Positions 61,464 to 64,000 of a stretch of 64,000 bases of DNA are shown piece by piece. The notes beneath the pieces were generated by a model. It was not told where the DNA came from and ran no database searches. It worked only from the letters and a program-made list of their open reading frames with translations. The stretch spans positions 124,001 through 188,000 of the forward strand of contig NZ_CP071870.1 of the NCBI RefSeq assembly GCF_017569205.1, read 5' to 3'. This DNA is from Propioniciclava sp. MC1595. Its GTDB lineage: Bacteria; Actinomycetota; Actinomycetes; Propionibacteriales; Propionibacteriaceae. Each line of letters begins with the position of its first letter. Position 1 is the stretch's first letter. The translations under genes and the position numbers were made by a program.

Positions 61464-63515
61464 GTGAGTGAAAGCGAAGCGGGCCTGCCCGAGCAGACGG
61501 ACGTCCCCGAGGAACACGACCTGACCGGCGAGCCGGCCGAGCCCGAGGCGTCCGACGTTGTGCAGGTGGAGGACGTCGCGGCCGAGCCCGAGGCGTCCGA
61601 GCCCGACGACGCGGAGGAGACCGACGCCGACGAGGAGCAGGGCCCGACGTTCGCCGACCTGGGGCTTGACGACAAGATCCTGAAGGCCCTGCGCGACCTG
61701 GGCTACGAGCGGCCGAGCCCGATCCAGGCGGAGACGATCCCGGCGCTGCTGGCCGGCCACGACGTGGTCGGCCTCGCGCAGACCGGAACGGGCAAGACCG
61801 CCGCGTTCGCGCTGCCGATCCTCGAGCGGCTCACCCCGCGCGCAAAGCACGTGCAGGCGCTGGTGCTCGCCCCGACCCGTGAGCTGGCGCTCCAGGTCGC
61901 GGAGGCCTTCGAGACCTACGCCGCCCACCTCAAGGTGCGCCTGCTGCCGGTGTACGGCGGGCAGGGCTACGGCGTCCAGCTGTCGGCGCTCGCCCGGGGC
62001 GTCGACGTGGTCGTCGGCACGCCCGGCCGCGTCATGGACCACCTCGACCGCGGCACGCTCGACCTCACCCAGCTGGAGTACCTCGTCCTCGACGAGGCCG
62101 ACGAGATGCTCAACATGGGCTTCGCCGAGGACGTCGAGAAGATCCTCGCGGACACCCCCGCCGACAAGCAGGTGGCGCTGTTCTCGGCGACGATGCCGCC
62201 GTCGATCCGCAAGCTGGCCGCGACCTACCTCACCGACCCGGTCGAGATCTCGGTCAAGGGCAAGACGGCCACCGCGACCAACGTGACCCACCGGTACACG
62301 ATCGTCAGCTACCCCCAGAAGCTGGACGCCCTCACCCGCATCCTCGAGGTCGAGAACTTCGACGGCATGATCGTGTTCGTCCGCACCAAGAACGAGACCG
62401 AGACGGTCGCCGAGAAGCTGCGCGCCCGCGGCATCAGCGCTGCCGCCATCAACGGCGACCTGCCCCAGGCCGCCCGCGAGCGCACCATCAACCAGCTCAA
62501 GGCCGCCAAGCTCGACGTGCTCGTCGCCACCGACGTCGCCGCGCGCGGGCTGGACGTCGACCGCATCTCGCACGTGGTGAACTTCGACATCCCCACCGAC
62601 ACCGAGAGCTACGTGCACCGCATCGGCCGTACCGGCCGCGCCGGTCGTTCGGGCGACGCGATCTCGTTCGTCACCCCGCGCGAGCGCCACCTGCTGCGCG
62701 CGATCGAGCGGGCGACCGGCCAGGAGCTGTCGCACATGCCGCTCCCGACGGCCGACGACATCAACGCCACCCGCCTGTCGCGGTTCGACGACGCGATCAC
62801 CGCGGCGCTCGGCCAGCAGGAGAAGATCGACTTCTTCCGCGACGTGGTGGCGCACTACGTCAACGAGTACGACGTGCCCGAGGTCGACGTCGCCGCCGCC
62901 CTGGCCGCGGTCATGCAGGGCGACGAGCCGATGCTGCTCGACCCCGAGCAGGAGCGTCGCGACGAGCGCTTCCGCGAGGACAAGGCCGGACGCGGCACGC
63001 GCGACCGCGATCGTGGCACCGATGGTCCTCGCGACGGGACGGTGCACGAGCGCCGCCCGCGCCCGACCGGCGACCTCGTGCCGTGGCGCGTCGCCGTCGG
63101 ACGCCGCCACCGCATCACCCCGCGCCAGATCGTGGGCGCCCTCGCCAACGAGGGTGGCCTGACCAGCGCCGACATGGGCCGGATCAACATCCGCGGCGAC
63201 CACTCGATCATCGAGCTGCCCCCGGACCTGCCGTCCTCCGTGCTCGACAAGCTCTCCCGCACGCGTGTGTCGGGCAAGCTGATCGAGCTGCAGCGCGACG
63301 AGGGTCCCTCGTTCGTGCGCGACCGAACGCGGGAGCGCGACCGTGATGACCGTGATGACCGTGATGACCGTGGAGATCGCGGTGACCGGGGTGACCGCAG
63401 CTGGGGTGACCGTCCGGCGCGTGACCGCGGTGATCGTCCCTTCCGTGACAAGCCGTTCAAGAAGTCCGGCTTCAACGCCGACAAGAAGTTCAAGAAGCCC
63501 CGCCACAAGGGCTGA
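61464..63515 (+). CDS. DEAD-box ATP-dependent RNA helicase (DeaD/CsdA type)
   Basis: A 683-residue RNA helicase. After an acidic N-terminus come the Q motif (GYERPSPIQAETIPALL), AQTGTGKTAAF, PTRELALQV, TPGRVMDHL, DEADEML, SATMP, ATDVAARGLDVDR and HRIGRTGRAG. A DbpA-like RNA-binding domain follows (VPWRVAVGRRHRITPRQIVGALANEGGLTSADMGRINIRGDHSIIELP), and the basic tail contains repeated DRDD/DRGD units. Such helicases unwind rRNA in ribosome assembly and cold adaptation. The GTG at 61464 seems to be used without a leader. Confidence 0.92.
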   Translation: MSESEAGLPEQTDVPEEHDLTGEPAEPEASDVVQVEDVAAEPEASEPDDAEETDADEEQGPTFADLGLDDKILKALRDLGYERPSPIQAETIPALLAGHDVVGLAQTGTGKTAAFALPILERLTPRAKHVQALVLAPTRELALQVAEAFETYAAHLKVRLLPVYGGQGYGVQLSALARGVDVVVGTPGRVMDHLDRGTLDLTQLEYLVLDEADEMLNMGFAEDVEKILADTPADKQVALFSATMPPSIRKLAATYLTDPVEISVKGKTATATNVTHRYTIVSYPQKLDALTRILEVENFDGMIVFVRTKNETETVAEKLRARGISAAAINGDLPQAARERTINQLKAAKLDVLVATDVAARGLDVDRISHVVNFDIPTDTESYVHRIGRTGRAGRSGDAISFVTPRERHLLRAIERATGQELSHMPLPTADDINATRLSRFDDAITAALGQQEKIDFFRDVVAHYVNEYDVPEVDVAAALAAVMQGDEPMLLDPEQERRDERFREDKAGRGTRDRDRGTDGPRDGTVHERRPRPTGDLVPWRVAVGRRHRITPRQIVGALANEGGLTSADMGRINIRGDHSIIELPPDLPSSVLDKLSRTRVSGKLIELQRDEGPSFVRDRTRERDRDDRDDRDDRGDRGDRGDRSWGDRPARDRGDRPFRDKPFKKSGFNADKKFKKPRHKG

Positions 63516-63555
63516 CACCGGGCCGCACCCGCGGCGTCCGGACACCTGAACAGAA

Positions 63556-63597
63556 CCGCTCCCGAACCGCCCCAGCCGTGGGGCAGTTCGGGAGCGG
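63556..63597. terminator. Bidirectional hairpin terminator
   Basis: A 19-bp stem with one mismatch (CCGCTCCCGAACCGCCCCA against TGGGGCAGTTCGGGAGCGG) closes a GCCG loop. It lies between the convergent helicase gene and the next minus-strand gene and serves both. Confidence 0.85.
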
Positions 63598-63614
63598 TCG
63601 CGTCGGGGGGTGGG

Positions 63615-64000
63615 TCAGAAGCCCGTGATGTCCTTGAACCGGACGGTCTCGATCTCCTCGGCCTCGCCGGTGCACATCGCCTTGAACTTCCACTTGCCCT
63701 GGGCGTCGATGGTGTTCGTGTTCGCGATGCAGGTGCCGACGTTGGCGCCCTCCTTGTCGAGGGTGTCGAACGTGATCTGCACGTAGGTGTCGACCGGGCG
63801 GTCGCTGTTGTTGGCCACGTAGCCCGTGATGAAGATGGCGAACGGGTTGGACCGGTCGATCTCCCAGCCGTCCTCAAGCGTGAGGCGCTCCTTCGCGGGC
63901 TCCTGGGCCGGCTCGGCGGGGGCCTCGGACGCGGCCGGGGCTGCAGCGTCCGGTGAGCCGGCCGGAGCAGGGGTGCTGACCGACTGGCTCGGCGCGGCTG
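63615..64000 (-). CDS. C-terminal part of a probable secreted FxLYD-like protein
   Basis: The last 127 codons of a gene that continues past the right edge. An Ala/Pro/Ser/Glu-rich linker (TPAPAGSPDAAAPAASEAPAEPAQEP) leads into a beta-sandwich domain (ERLTLEDGWEIDRSNPFAIFITGYVANNSDRPVDTYVQITFDTLDKEGANVGTCIANTNTIDAQGKWKFKAMCTGEAEEIETVRF). The GYVANNSDRPVDTYVQITF pattern is typical of FxLYD domains in surface lipoproteins, with two cysteines that could form a disulfide. The N-terminus is not visible, so export is inferred from the linker and domain type. Confidence 0.6.
   Translation of the reverse strand, partial: AAPSQSVSTPAPAGSPDAAAPAASEAPAEPAQEPAKERLTLEDGWEIDRSNPFAIFITGYVANNSDRPVDTYVQITFDTLDKEGANVGTCIANTNTIDAQGKWKFKAMCTGEAEEIETVRFKDITGF

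Noticed and set aside
1-64000. tRNA or rRNA genes, insertion sequences, prophage genes
   Set aside because: No T-loop-like GGTTCRANTC with matching acceptor stems, no rRNA core sequences and no transposase, integrase or phage structural motifs were seen by eye.

Overview
The window is chromosomal DNA of a high-GC Gram-positive bacterium (Actinomycetota). The evidence is a very GC-rich third codon position, a CebR-type cellobiose operon with CebR-like operators, many GTG starts, and several genes whose -10 box sits 6-7 bases before the start codon (leaderless mRNAs). The genus cannot be fixed by eye; the gene set would suit the Propionibacteriales or relatives, but that is a guess. No rRNA, tRNA, transposase or CRISPR array was seen.

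Layout. 0-5 kb (minus strand): cellobiose/beta-glucoside operon cebE-cebF-cebG-bglC-cebR with two 14-bp operators upstream. 5-34.6 kb: a defence island. It opens with a broken DUF2075 helicase fragment. A BREX type 2 (Pgl) operon follows on the minus strand, pglW-pglX-pglY-pglZ, an extra AAA ATPase, brxD, brxHI. Next come HD-domain and helix-turn-helix remnants, a hipBA toxin-antitoxin pair with twin operators, a perfect 48-bp palindrome and a truncated Schlafen-like gene. It ends with a Wadjet type I operon, jetABCD, on the plus strand. 34.7-39.1 kb: housekeeping-like genes (glutathione peroxidase, AarF/UbiB kinase, PadR regulator), a frameshifted FAD/Rieske oxidoreductase and a 59-residue protein. 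39.15-43.71 kb: a block that looks foreign. It holds a 3'-truncated Pr6Pr membrane protein, a proteobacterial-type lgt, an alpha/beta hydrolase, an MFS transporter and a 3'-truncated GH114-like lipoprotein. 43.7-45 kb: an excisionase-like antitoxin with a PIN toxin. 45.1-50.1 kb: a DASS-type transporter, a cNMP-like sensor kinase, a single-domain response regulator and a ferredoxin-reductase-type flavoprotein. 50.2-54.4 kb: two hypothetical genes, an LLM oxidoreductase and a frameshifted trehalose-synthase-like alpha-amylase. 54.5-58.2 kb: a CitA/DcuS-type two-component pair divergent from a GntP-family permease. 58.2-61.4 kb: a 22-bp tandem repeat, a strong terminator, decayed YceI and MFS genes, a 27-residue mini-protein, a cytidylate-kinase-like gene and a lactonase. 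61.4-64 kb: a DEAD-box RNA helicase and the 3' end of a probable secreted protein.

How it works together: BREX-2 acts on phage DNA and Wadjet on plasmids, so the island covers both kinds of invader, and hipBA and the PIN pair lie in or near it. Around the island and near 58-60 kb, many genes are truncated or frameshifted, which marks turnover by gain and loss. The most unusual points are the extra ATPase inside BREX-2 with its own apparent leaderless promoter, the 48-bp palindrome, the mosaic 39-44 kb block and the recurring leaderless promoter geometry.
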